From Pachyseris speciosa (lineage: Eukaryota > Cnidaria > Anthozoa > Scleractinia > Pachyseridae), in the NCBI GenBank assembly GCA_016490735.1, contig JAEMWC010000131.1, positions 785,001 through 849,000 on the forward strand: a DNA stretch of 64,000 bases. The letters run 5' to 3'. The notes below the pieces were generated by a model, which was not told the DNA's origin, searched no databases, and saw only the letters and a list, made by a program, of their open reading frames with translations. Made by a program: the position numbers and the translations under genes. Each line of letters starts with the position of its first letter. Within the stretch, counting starts at the first letter, position 1. Below are positions 22,290-33,800 of the stretch, in pieces.

Positions 22290-25018
22290 TGGGATTAGAA
22301 GAGTGTAGTAGGGTTTACAAGGGTGTTTTAGGTTTTACATAACTAAAATGAGGTTTAAAAGGGTGTTACGGTTTTTAGAGTGTACAGGGGTTTACTAGGA
22401 TATTTTGGAATTTACACAGGTATAACAGGGATTACTAGAACATTTTGGGGGTTTACTCAAGGTTTTATAAGCATGACTAGGGTTTTCAAGGGTTTACAAT
22501 GCTCTGCTAGGGTTCAATAGGGCAAACAACGGCTTACAAGGGCATAACGGGGTTTAGTAGGGTATACCAGGGTTTAAAAAGGTGTGATGGGGTTTACTGG
22601 GGTGCGCTAAGGTTTACAGTAACGTTACTAAAGTACCCAAGGTTTACTAGGGCTAGCAAGGATAAAATAAGGGTTTATTAAGGTTTATAAGGGTATACTA
22701 GGGTTTGCTAGGGTATGCTAGAGTTTATAAGAGTATATGAGGGTTTATAAGGTTATACTTGAGTTTATAGTGGTATACAGGGGTTTATAAGGGTATACTG
22801 GGGTTCATAGTGGTATACAGGGGTTTATAAGGATATATTAGGGTTTATAAGGGTATATTAGGGTTTATAAGGGTATGCTGGATTTTTCTAGGGTATACTA
22901 GGTTTCACAAGGGTATAAAAGGGTTTACAAGGGTATACTAGGTGTATAAGGGTATACTGGGGTTTACAACAGTATTTATTAGGGTATTATTAGGGTATTA
23001 TTATTAGGGTATACTAGGGTTTATAAGGGTATACCAGGGTTTATAAGGGTATACTAGGGTTTATAAGGGTATACTAGGGTTATAAGGGTATGCCAGGGTT
23101 TATAAGGGTATACTAGGGTTTAAAAGGTTTTACTAGGATTTATAAGGGTATACCAGGGTTTATAGGGGTATACCAGGGTTTATAAGGGTTTATAGGGGTA
23201 TACTAGGGTTTATAAGGGTATATCAGGGTTTATAAGGGTATACCAGGGTTTATATGGCTATACCAGGGTTTACAAGGGTATACTAGAGTTTATAAGGGTA
23301 TACTAGGGTTTATAAGAGTATACAGGGTTTATAAGGGTTTACTAGGGTTTATAAGGGTATACTAGGGTTTATAAGGGTATACCAGGGTTAATAAGGGTAT
23401 ACCAGGGTTTATAGGGATAGACTAGAGTTTATAGGGGTATACTAGGGTTTATAAGGGTATACTAGGGTTTATAAGGGTATACCAGGGTTTATAAGGGTAT
23501 ATTAGGGTTTATAAGAGTATACTAGAGTTTATAAGGGTATACTAGGGTTAATTAGGGTATACGAGGGTTTATAAGGGTAGACTAGGGTTTATAAGGGTAT
23601 ACTAGGGTTTATAAGGGTATACTAGAGTCTATAAGGGTATACTAGGGTGTATAAGGGTATACTGGGGTTTACAACAGTATACTGGGGTTTATTAGGGTAT
23701 ACTAGGGTTTATAAGGGTATACCAGGGTTTATAAGGATATACCAGGGTTTATAAGGGTATACTAGGGTTTATAAGGGTATACTTGGGTTATAAGGGTATG
23801 CCAGGGTTTATAAGGGTATACTAGGGTTTATAAGGGTTTATAAGGGTATACTAGAGTTTATAAGGGTATACTAGGGTTAATTAGGGTATACGAGGGTTTA
23901 TAAGGGTAGACTAGGGTTTATAGGGGTATACCAGGGTTTATAAGGGTATACTAGGGTTTATAAGGGTATACTAGAGTCTATAAGGGTATACTAGGGTGTA
24001 TAAGGGTATACTGGGGTTTAAAACAGTATACTGGGGTTTATTAGGGTATACTAGGGTTTATATGGGTATACCAGGGTTTATAAGGATATACCAGGGTTTA
24101 TAAGGGTATACTTGGGTTATAAGGGTATGCCAGGGTTTATAAGGGTATACTAGGGTTTATAAGGGTATACTAGAGTTTATAAGGGTATACTAGGGTTAAT
24201 TAGGGTATACCAGGGTTTATAGGGGTATACCAGGGTTTATTAGGGTATGCTAGGGTTTATAAGGGTATACTAGGGTTTACAAGGGTATACCAGGGTTTAT
24301 AAGTGTATACCAGGGTTTATAGGGGTATACTAGGGTTTATAGGGGTAGACTAGGGTTTATAGGGGTATACTAGGGTTTATAAGGGTAGACTAGGGTTTAT
24401 AGGGGTATACTAGGGTTTATAAGAGTATACTAGAGTTTATAAGGGTATACTAGGGTTTATAAAGGTATACCAGGGTTTATAGGGGTATACAAGGGTTTAT
24501 GGCAGTATACCAGGGTTTGTAAGGGTATGCTAAGGTTTATAAGAGTATACTAGAGTTTATTAGGGTATACTAGGGTTTATAGGGGTATACTAGGGTTTAT
24601 AAGGGTATACTAGGGTTTATAAGGGTATACTAGGGTTTATACGGGTTTATAAGGGTATACTAGAGTTTATAAGGGTATACTAGGGTTAATTAGGGTATAC
24701 GAGGGTTTATAAGGGTAGACTAGGGTTTATAGGGGTATACCAGGGTTTATAAGGGTATACTAGAGTCTATAAGGGTATACTAGGGTGTATAAGGGTATAC
24801 TGGGGTTTACAACAGTATACTTGGGTTTATTAGTGTATACTAGGGTTTATAAGGGTATACCAGGGTTTATAAGGATATACCAGGGTTTATAAGGGTATAC
24901 TATGGTTTATAAGGCTATACTTGGGTTATAAGGGTATACCAGGGTTTATAAGGGTATACTAGGGTTTATAAGGGTATACTAGAGTTTATAAGGGTATACT
25001 AGGGTATACTAAGGATAT
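22290..25018 (-). repeat. 20-bp minisatellite array, right arm (~2.7 kb)
   Basis: The same 20-bp unit as in the left arm, but in the opposite orientation (plus strand AGGGTATACTAGGGTTTATA). The first ~400 bp (22290-22680) are strongly diverged (AGGGTTTACAAGGGTG-like), and the rest is more homogeneous. Variant markers such as GAGTCTATAAGGG recur at 23625, 23974 and 24764, showing local block duplications. The array ends at 25018 just before the right terminal sequence. Confidence 0.95.
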
Positions 25019-25054
25019 CCGGGTGACTATATGTGTGTTAACATGAAGTACTTG

Positions 25055-25215
25055 CCTGTAACCAAGGCATTCTAAAACAAAGAGCCGTGGAGTCGCGTGA
25101 AAAATTGCTGAAGTTATTGTAAACATTGAGAATTTTTGTTTGCGAAGACTCACGACAATTAAGCAGACGTTTGCTTACGCATGTTATGATTCATAAACAC
25201 AGATGACATACAATA
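25055..25215. promoter_or_regulatory. right half of a split intergenic promoter region
   Basis: These 161 bp of non-repetitive sequence lie between the putative target duplication of the large element and the start codon at 25216. They should hold the core promoter of the downstream ORF and, before the insertion, part of a divergent promoter shared with the gene starting at 14181. No TATA box is obvious. Confidence 0.35.
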
Positions 25216-25662
25216 ATGATGGCGTCCTCTTCATGGGATCATGAAAAATCAGCATTGTTCTCGTCCGAAAGGGGAAGTTTGGAAAGTGCCCCGTTCTCAA
25301 ACGGCAACGAAAAGAGGATTTGTAAAGACACAGCTGGAGACAGATCATTAGAGTCCAACAGCGAAAATCCAATGGAGAATTTAGACGGTCTTACGGAGGA
25401 AGAGCTGGATGAGCTTCTTCAAGAAGCTTGGGAAATTAACCAAAGACTCAAGTCGTTTGGAAGAAAGCATAATTCGCGATCACGTGGAGATCAGGGTTTT
25501 GCAGAGGAAAAGAAACACAAGAACGCAAGAGCCACGGCAGAACGGAACCCTTTTCTTCCTCCGCTTGAACAAACAAAGACTTCTCTCGTTGCTGGAGTTA
25601 AACTTGTGGAGGGAACCAAGTCTGACTTGGCTAGAAGGCATAAGAAAGCAAGCGTGGTATGA
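25216..25662 (+). CDS. small hypothetical protein (148 aa)
   Basis: An open frame from ATGATG at 25216 to TGA at 25660-25662 encodes a hydrophilic, charged 148-aa protein. Residues about 53-77 (ENLDGLTEEELDELLQEAWE then INQRLKSF) form a strongly amphipathic, probably coiled-coil helix. The C-terminal third contains LPPLEQTKTSLVAGV and a basic run ending ARRHKKASVV. There is no signal peptide, membrane span or catalytic motif, and I do not recognise the family. The last codons (GTGGTATGA) include a possible donor GTATGA, so this may be only the first exon of a longer gene. Its position beside a likely promoter, in a unique region bordered by repeats, favours a real gene. Confidence 0.55.
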   Translation: MMASSSWDHEKSALFSSERGSLESAPFSNGNEKRICKDTAGDRSLESNSENPMENLDGLTEEELDELLQEAWEINQRLKSFGRKHNSRSRGDQGFAEEKKHKNARATAERNPFLPPLEQTKTSLVAGVKLVEGTKSDLARRHKKASVV

Positions 25663-26542
25663 CAATTTTAAGACCAATGTTTAGCTTGTACAAAACGTTA
25701 AGATGTAGAGACGGAGTCTTAGGGGAGAAAATCGATACCTGGAAAATAGAATAGTTATTTGATGAATGTGTATTTTCTGCTTAGGTTGTCCTTTTTATGA
25801 CGACCAAAAAAATGATGAAATTAAAGATTATTGCAACAGTTTTATTATGGTGCCTGTAGCCATGCATCTTCATTTTCCATTGTTGCAATACTTTTAACAG
25901 CCAGGTTTGCGGAGCACCTCTTTTTTTAAATATTTGGTAATGATACATGCACTTGTTTGGCACTCTCTCCACTCAGCAAAGAATTTATACTCAGCTTAAA
26001 TGATAATTATGTTCCAAATATTCAAGTTGTAAGGAACTCAATGCCTAGCCGCATAAATGCATTGCAGTGGTAGAGATGCCAGAAGCACAGAAAATTGGAA
26101 AAGCATTAGTGTTTAAGGTTGGAGTATTTCAAGATCAAAAATATATTTTTTCAGGTTCTGAGGTTCAGATTCATGCATTCTCAGCAAGCAAAAAAATGTA
26201 AAGTACAAAAACTACAACTGAGAATAGCTTCTTTATGCAAATTTTTATTCCAAAATATGTAAAAACAAAAAACAATCAAAAGTAAATAAGAATATGCAAA
26301 TCATCTCACTTTTTGTTGACAAAAGGAAATGGTTTCTGTCACAAAAGTACATGTGGTTCACTCTAAATTACATAACATCAAATTTCTCAGAGAAACCTAT
26401 ATATTAATACCTAAATCTCCTATTGCAAAAATTGTTACTAATGACTAATTACTAATAACTAATTACTATTCTTAGACTCTAAATTACACATATTACAAGT
26501 AACTACAGTTATCTGCTATTTACTACTTATTAAATGTCTGCA

Positions 26543-26954
26543 ATTGGCCATGTTCTAAACAAGTAAGGGCCTGGGAACAAATCCAAACTTCATTGAAAAT
26601 CAATGATATTGAACTAAATCGATTCTCATATGAAAGGGTATCTCAAAATAAGTACTTTCAGCAAGTTTGACCATGTTTGGTTGAAAAGTCACCAGTTGAC
26701 ATGCATTTAGATCTTTAAAAAATCCCATACAAATGTCTCTATTTCGGAAAGTGTGTCCCTCCAAACCATACAAAGTCTCTAATTTCCACAGTTTTCAAAA
26801 GCGTTTGTTTCAGCTCCAATTCAACTGAACAGCATCAAAGTTGGCAAAGTGACCATTTTTGAGATACTCTTTCATGCAGTGTCAACAATTTTTTTCCAAT
26901 CGATAAATTTTAAAACTCATTCCCAGGCCCTCACTTGTTTAGAACATGGCCAAT
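26543..26954. mobile_element. 412-bp MITE with ~35-bp TIRs
   Basis: The left end ATTGGCCATGTTCTAAACAA continues GTAAGGGCCTGGGAA. The right end is its inverse (CCCAGGCCCTCACTTGTTTA then GAACATGGCCAAT), with one mismatch. The interior is AT-rich and non-coding. The target duplication is unclear because the ends themselves are palindromic. It lies just beyond the 3' end of OSTF1. Confidence 0.75.
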
Positions 26955-27199
26955 ATCAATTTAGAAATTAAATGGCACTATTGTCAAATTTTCCAAACTG
27001 TCTCCAATCTGCCAATCCAGAAAGCCTCTGAGATAACTCTTAACAATAATCATTTCGGAATGAATATGTTTAAGGGTGCAACAAGCACCATCATCACGTT
27101 TACAGTATGTGGAAGGCCCTCCCTTAACCCCAATGTTTTTGGATAAAATTACTATGGTTTGTAATTTTGGCTTCCAGAAGACATACAATAGCAATGTAC

Positions 27200-27265
27200 T
27201 GTGTATGAATATATGAAAATCATATATTTGAGCTGAGGATTGAAGAATGATGTGATTGATCGTCT
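27200..27265 (-). mobile_element. SINE tail fragment
   Basis: On the minus strand this reads CTCAAATATATGATTTTCAT followed by ATATTCAT, the tail of the tRNA-derived SINE at 5478-5755. The head is missing. It may lie in the 3' untranslated region or just downstream of OSTF1. Confidence 0.5.
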
Positions 27266-27684
27266 TTTCTACAGGATCTGCTGAGCTCCTTGTTGTTTGC
27301 TGTTGCTGTGAATGTAACAGTACATGTATCTAATCCATCAGTCAGTTGGGATTTAAATATTTACTTCAGTATGGTAATCCAAGTTTCATTAATAACTAAA
27401 GAAATCAACACCAGGTTTTAAATTTAACTTGGAAAACTAACACAAGAGTTAAATTCAAATACATAAAGGTCATGCATGTTATTTTTTAGTTTTGTTCAAT
27501 TCTTTCAAAAACGTTTTTCATCTTCGCAATACCAAGAATGTACTTTGGAGCAATATTTTTCAAAGAACTAAGGATAAAGCTGTCTTATTGAAGGGACGAA
27601 CAAGTCCATCAGCTGCTTTGATGCACATACATCAACTGGTGATATAAAATTATTGATTCTTTTTGTTGCATTAAAAAACTGTTG

Positions 27685-30272
27685 TTAATCTGAGTCTTCT
27701 TCTTCTCCATAATCATCAGCCCCAGGGGCTTCTGCAAGGAAGCAAAAGAAACTTCTTACTAACCACAATAAAAATAAATCAACTGATTAATTATGTCAAT
27801 CAAGTCACTAAAAAACTTAGCTGTGACAGTGGTTTAATGAGCTACACAATATTCTTTAAACAGCTAGCAAAACATTTTTAGGATAAAAACTTGATCCATA
27901 GTTTATAGCTTACAATAAACATTCTAAAAACTGCTGTCGGTGTAATTTTAGCCAAGATAAAAAATATATATTTCGTTCACGCACCTACAGCTCCTCGTAA
28001 CAGTCTTCCAACATCAGGGTCTCTTGCTAGATCACTGGGTGTTTGTTTTGCATTGTTCTGAATGTCTGTTCTTGCACCTAGTAAGCAACAACAACTTGAG
28101 TCAACAAGATGACAACAAATCTGTGAAAATGAGATTCCTTATTAATTTTCAACGTCAGGAAATAAAGAAAAGGTTCAACAAAAGTGTTGTCCTTTAAGTT
28201 TTCAAAAGGTAACTGGAGTAATGACTCTTTTACAACTTTGTGTAGATGCACAATTAAGTGGCATTGATTGAATGAAGGCAGCCTGAGACACATGGATCTT
28301 ACCTCGTTCTAGCAGTAATTCAACAATATCTGGATGGCTTTTCCATGATGCTGAATGCAAAGGGGTATCTCCCAGCTTGTTCTATAATAAGCAAGAATTG
28401 CAGGCCTCAGATCATTAAATGCTCAAGACTCAGGTGTGCCTTTGCTTTAAACTTCACCAAGCTAGTAACAAAATTGGGCTTTCTACCTTTTGATGGCAAA
28501 ACAAACCTCCAAAGTGAGTGAATTAAGAAATACAACATGATCATGTTGATGGTAAAACAATCAGAGAAAAACAACACTTGCAGTGTCCATTTTTTTGCAC
28601 TACTTCATTGTACATACAGAATATTAGCAATTTAATTAAAGATAATGAGTAACTTCTTGCTTTAATATACACATATATCTCTTTGGAATGAAATATTATG
28701 CTACCGTTTGCTTTACACAACAAAGTTAATTTTCTAAATAGCTAAAAGAAACCTTTACCTGCACTGAAATCTGTATTCTTGGCTGAGCCAGTAAGACCTT
28801 TACACATTCTATTTCAAACAAAACAAAATTAATTTACTTCATAAAGTAATACTTTTAAAAACATGATGGGTTGTCTTAAAAGAGAAATTGAAAGAAATAA
28901 TAAAAGTGTTATGATGTTCACGTCACACGAACCAGTAGGTAAATAATTACAGTATAACTCTTAAGATTGTAGATCTGTGCTTATCCTGGTATATAATTAG
29001 ATGGATACAGCCAACTCTAATTGCAGACACCTATCCAAGAAGAACACCAGTCTCCATGCCAACTATAAATAAGCCATTTTACTGTTACTGAACTCGCTGT
29101 AAGACAGACACCTCTGTAAGGCTGACATCTGTTGCTGATCCCAATGACAGTGTCTGTCTTAGAGAGACTTGACTGTATCAACAGCATTTTGAGAGCAAAA
29201 TTTGATTTACATACCTGTGTGACCTCCTTGTGCAGCCCAGTGTAAAGGGGTTGATCCAGATTTGTCGAGACCATTTACTGATACCTGAAGGTATCAAACC
29301 AACAAGAGCTATCAATAATAAAAAGATATACATATTCTCCCCACACATTTCCAAATATTTCTTACAGTTCAAGCTGGGAGAAGTTTTGAAATGCACATTT
29401 TCTCTCAATTGGCAATTAATTTTTGGGATCTTTTATTATCATCAACTGTTTGTTTAATAAAGTAAATAAAGATGCTAGGACAAATTAAAAGCTTGTCTCT
29501 ATTTCACTATTACAGGCTATCTTGGCAACATTAATTTACCTTGTTTTGAAGGCACTCGTTTAGAAAGCCCATGTTTCCTAAATGAAAAACAAAATTAAAT
29601 ATGATTGACTTTGAAAGCCTGTTAATTTTACAACTTGATAATAAATAACTATCTAATAAGCAAAACTGAAGCATTACTGATGAGTAAACACTTATTAAAT
29701 GGAAACATGACTACTAATATACTGCATGCCTAAAAAACTGATTCTTTACCTGAAGATACTATGACACCAAAGCACAATTCTTCCTGTCTTCCTGCTATGC
29801 TCCTTTTTAGAATTTATATATTAAATAGTCTGACTCTGGTTGGTCCATCTCATGATCTACAATGCTGAAGAAACACTGATACATGACTCTGCCGGGTACT
29901 ATCTACACTGTATGAGTAAACTTCAATCATCACAAACAATTTTCTATCACACATGCACTTGGATTGTCAATCAACAACCAAACTGTTACAAGCAGGTTAA
30001 CACCAATATACAGACTGAGACTTGTTGAAAGTCACTATTTTTGTTAGTTTGATATAAGTGTTGGGCTGAGTGCATCACAAGACGATCACAGAAACCTAGG
30101 ATTTATTAATGATAGTGCCTCCTGACGAAAAATTAATTTTTTGCATGGTTTGCATATATTTGGGAAAAACAGATCAAAGTAAAACCTGCTGGAATCCATC
30201 ATGGAAATTGGGGATAAGCACAAATTATTATTATTAAGCTTCAAATTATCAGGAAAAATACCATGATTTTTT

Positions 30273-30326
<54 letters not shown>

Positions 30327-30788
30327 AAAAATAGAAAAAAACTACTCTTTTTATCCCTACAAGCCTGTTTCGTGATTGCTCACTCTTCAGGGGATTTTAA
30401 TGACAAGAATATTCATAACCGTCATTCTTATACTATAATATTTACATAAGCGATGATGCGGTTAATTCAAATGATTAAATGTTTAGTTGTTGCGTAGCAA
30501 CGCTTTGTTCCTGTGGCGGCAAGAAGATCTTGCCGCCACAGGAACAAAGCGTTGCTACGCAACAACTAAACATTTAATCATTTGAATTAACCGCATCATC
30601 GCTTATGTAAATATTATAGTATAAGAATGACGGTTATGAATATTCTTGTCATTAAAATCCCCTGAAGAGTGAGCAATCACGAAACAGGCTTGTAGGGATA
30701 AAAAGAGTAGTTTTTTTCTATTTTTCAATATTTTGCTCTACTTTAACGTATCGAGCACTGTGCTATGGAATAATCGAAACATAGTTTT

Positions 30789-30841
<53 letters not shown>

Positions 30842-33800
30842 ATATATATTTTAAATACCATGATGGTTATGAATTTTATGTAGTTTATTAATTTAATTTA
30901 TAGAATTTATCAGAAGCAAGCACCTGAAGTTATACCCCTCTAATGTTACTTAATATCTCTGATTAACCCTATTAGTGCCATGGGCCAATCAGATCGGCCT
31001 CATGTGGCTTCAGAACTAACAGTCAATTTTATTGGCTACTGATAACAAAGGAAATGTTCACAATGAATAAAATTTGCTCTTATATTGATACAAAGATAGT
31101 TTTGTTAATTCTTCACCTAATTGTCATGTGAGCGACATTTTTCGGAACTTAAGCGTCCTTCAATGTGGAAAGAAGGAATGCAGTATGGTGGCCATTTTGT
31201 TTTCCTCAGCTTTCTTGTCCAAATTCATCCTTACTTCCAATGGAACCGTTGAAGAAAATCGAAGGAATTTAATCCTCACGAGGTAAACAGTGAGGGGTTT
31301 TATTTAACATACTGTTTCGTGATTGATGTATATTTGAGAACCTTTGATGTGCGTTTAGCGGCCATGGCACGAATAGGGTTAATACATTATGGTAGTTACC
31401 CTCAACTTCCTTCTTGGATCCCCATGACTTTTGCTAAGATCTACATTTCGAAGACCGTCACAAACCACAAAAAAATACTTACTTACTTATCCTCTCCCTG
31501 TCAGGGCTTTTCAGGGATAGTTTACAATGCTTCTCTAGGGTGAGATCGGATGTCAGCCTGTAAAGGCGCCTCTGGCTGCCACTATCAGTCCATATTTGAT
31601 CCCACCCACCCACCCAACCCACACATGAATGTCAGAGACAGGTGAAAGGTAGAGATAGACCACTACACCAGGAACCACGTCTCCCACACTTATCGAACAG
31701 TGTGTGGGTTCTTTAACGTCCCACAGATTATTAGGTACAAGTGTTGTGAGACGGGACCTACGGTTTATCGTCCTTATCCGAGAAGACTAGAAAGTCTAAC
31801 CATTTGCAGATGTTATTACAAAGGCAGCACTTTTCTCCTTAATTATTTTAAGACCCTAAGTGTTGGTCCAGCTGGGGTTAGAACCCACCATCTCCCACAT
31901 GCTAGTCTGGTGCTCTAGCACTAAGCTAACTGGTCGGCGGTTGGAGACACTACCTCACTCATCGAGATGCAAGATGTAAATTATCAGAAATCAATTATGA
32001 GCACAATCAAGATTTATAAACTAGTATAATTAGCTTTTTTATACGTACCTCGTTTAGCTGCCTCATGCAGTGGATTTTCCACTGATTCAGTATGCTCACC
32101 AACTAAAAAAATATTGATAACAATATTTTACTTCCCTGATAAGAACTACAAAAATTGTTCTGTTCAAGGCTACAAACCCTTGATCGACATTACAATTTTG
32201 AGACTATTACACTAAAACAGTTAAACACACATAACACAAGTTTGTACCTTCCATTTCAGCTAAACTAAAATCTATCAGACCACTCTCAATGAGGTCAGTT
32301 TATTTCCAGTGAGTGATGCAGATGACAGAAAGGCCTTATATTGGCTTAAAGCAGAATGTGCAGCATTTGAAACAATCTTAAAACACATCTTTTTAGCAAA
32401 GCTTTTTACTGGATAATTCATTATTGTGCAGTTCCAGAAAATATCCTTCTCCCCCCACGGATGGTCAATGGAAATTCCTAGGGGGTGGGGGGGGGGGGGG
32501 GGGCAATAGGTCAAAATTTCCGAGGGGTGGTGGGGGTGCACACGTGAAGAATCTTCCAGGGTTATAAATGATGTGAAACACTTATGTGAATCACTTTGGT
32601 GTATCGCACAACAAAAATTAGAAATAGACGCCCTTTTGAATGAGGACCTTGAGATGTTTGCCTTGAACGTTTTTTCTTTGCTGATAGTTTGCTATCATCC
32701 TTTTGACGACGTAAAAATCACTTCATTGTCTTACCTCCACATTTCACCAGATGCGACAAAAATCAAGATGGCTAACCGCGTGTAAATTAGTACCCAGATC
32801 TCAAGGTTCTCATCATGACCGGAAGCTGTTACGTTCTACACGGAGCCTGACTTTTATTTTTATTTTAGTGTTTTATTTTTCTTTTATTTCGGAAGTGTAT
32901 AAGCTATTGTTTGTCACTGCTTTATGGAATACTAATGCCACTTGCTTCTGCTCACTCTAAAAAATCATTGTGTGTACATACATGATGTACCTTAAGTATG
33001 GGTGTGCAATGCATTGTAGGGCGATTCGAAATCATGCCGTTCTCTTTTCGTGTGGTGGATAAAAACAGTGCGAATAACTTTCACTTAATGCATACATACA
33101 GGGTAAAAATTATTATGTGATGTATTTATTAGGATTATACATTTTTACATTTACCTAGAGGCTTACTACCTTTTCAAGTTGGTAAGCTCAGAGATCGCTG
33201 TCCAGCTTCTTCACTTAACAGAATCTTTGTACATGTCAAATTTTAATCTGGCTACATATTTTTAACGTCCTTCATTTCGTTTTCCAGCTGCTATGGCAGT
33301 TGAACTTTAGGAAACGTCATTTAGCTTGTTGGTACATTGTTGGTCATCTGATCATTGCGTTACGTTATGAAAATACTTAAGCAGTACGAGAGAAAGGGAA
33401 TGTGTACTACGTACAAAGAAAGTAAAACGTTGCATCTAAAGAAGTAACACCTGATTTATTTAATCATACAACTTTGGAAATTGGCAAAGGCTGTAAAATG
33501 AGGTGTAATAAAAAGAGGAAATTCCTGGGGGATTGGGGGACTACCAAAGACCCTCTGGAATGGAAATTCCAGGGGGTGGGGGGCCTTAAACTGAAGAACC
33601 ATCCGTGGGGGGGTATTGGTATTTTCTGGAACCACACATTGGTTAATTAGTTAATCAGTTACTAGGTTCTATTTTTCTTAGTTTTTATTTTGATTTTTAT
33701 AGCTTAGTTATTTTATTAGTTGGCTCATTTTATTCATGGTTTTAGATTGTAAAGTGCTATTGGATAGCGATAGAAATAGTGCTATATAAATAAAGTAGTA

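Larger units (their letters stand above)
14511..25054. mobile_element. 10.5-kb composite TIR element with inverted minisatellite arms
   Basis: Both ends carry the same ~50-bp sequence in inverse orientation: TTCATGTTAACACACATATA then GTCACCCGGA(C/T)ATCCTTAGTATACCCTAG, at 14521 onward and ending at 25047. Immediately outside, CCTGTAACC occurs as a direct repeat (14502-14510 and 25055-25063; the match extends to 15 of 16 bases with one gap), a likely target-site duplication. Inside each end is a long array of a 20-bp unit, in opposite orientation at the two ends. The centre (18300-22280) contains unique sequence, a hammerhead-ribozyme tandem repeat and a dead LINE. No transposase was found, so the element is inferred to be non-autonomous. 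Alternatively, the arms could have arisen by inverted duplication of a satellite. Confidence 0.75.
30321..30731. repeat. near-perfect 411-bp palindrome carrying two hammerhead ribozymes
   Basis: Positions 30321-30524 and 30528-30731 are inverse complements with no mismatch that I could find, leaving a 3-nt centre at 30525-30527 inside GGCAAGAAGATCTTGCC. Each arm contains the same hammerhead motif, read outward in opposite directions. The sequence after the right arm (to about 30790) looks unique. Penelope-like retroelements are known to carry hammerheads in their terminal repeats and to leave inverted terminal copies, so this is probably a pair of inverted Penelope-type ends. No protein-coding part is present here. 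Confidence 0.9.
30240..30850. repeat. AT dinucleotide microsatellites flanking a palindrome
   Basis: An (AT)n run at about 30278-30324 and another at 30793-30824, which then changes to (TG)n and back to TATATA by 30850, sit on either side of the long palindrome at 30321-30731. AT runs next to palindromes are frequent sites of instability. They lie in OSTF1 intron 5 (between the exons ending at 32049 and starting at 29577). Confidence 0.9.

Noticed and set aside
14555..25018. CRISPR array
   Set aside because: Repeats are contiguous without unique spacers, and the sequence is eukaryotic.
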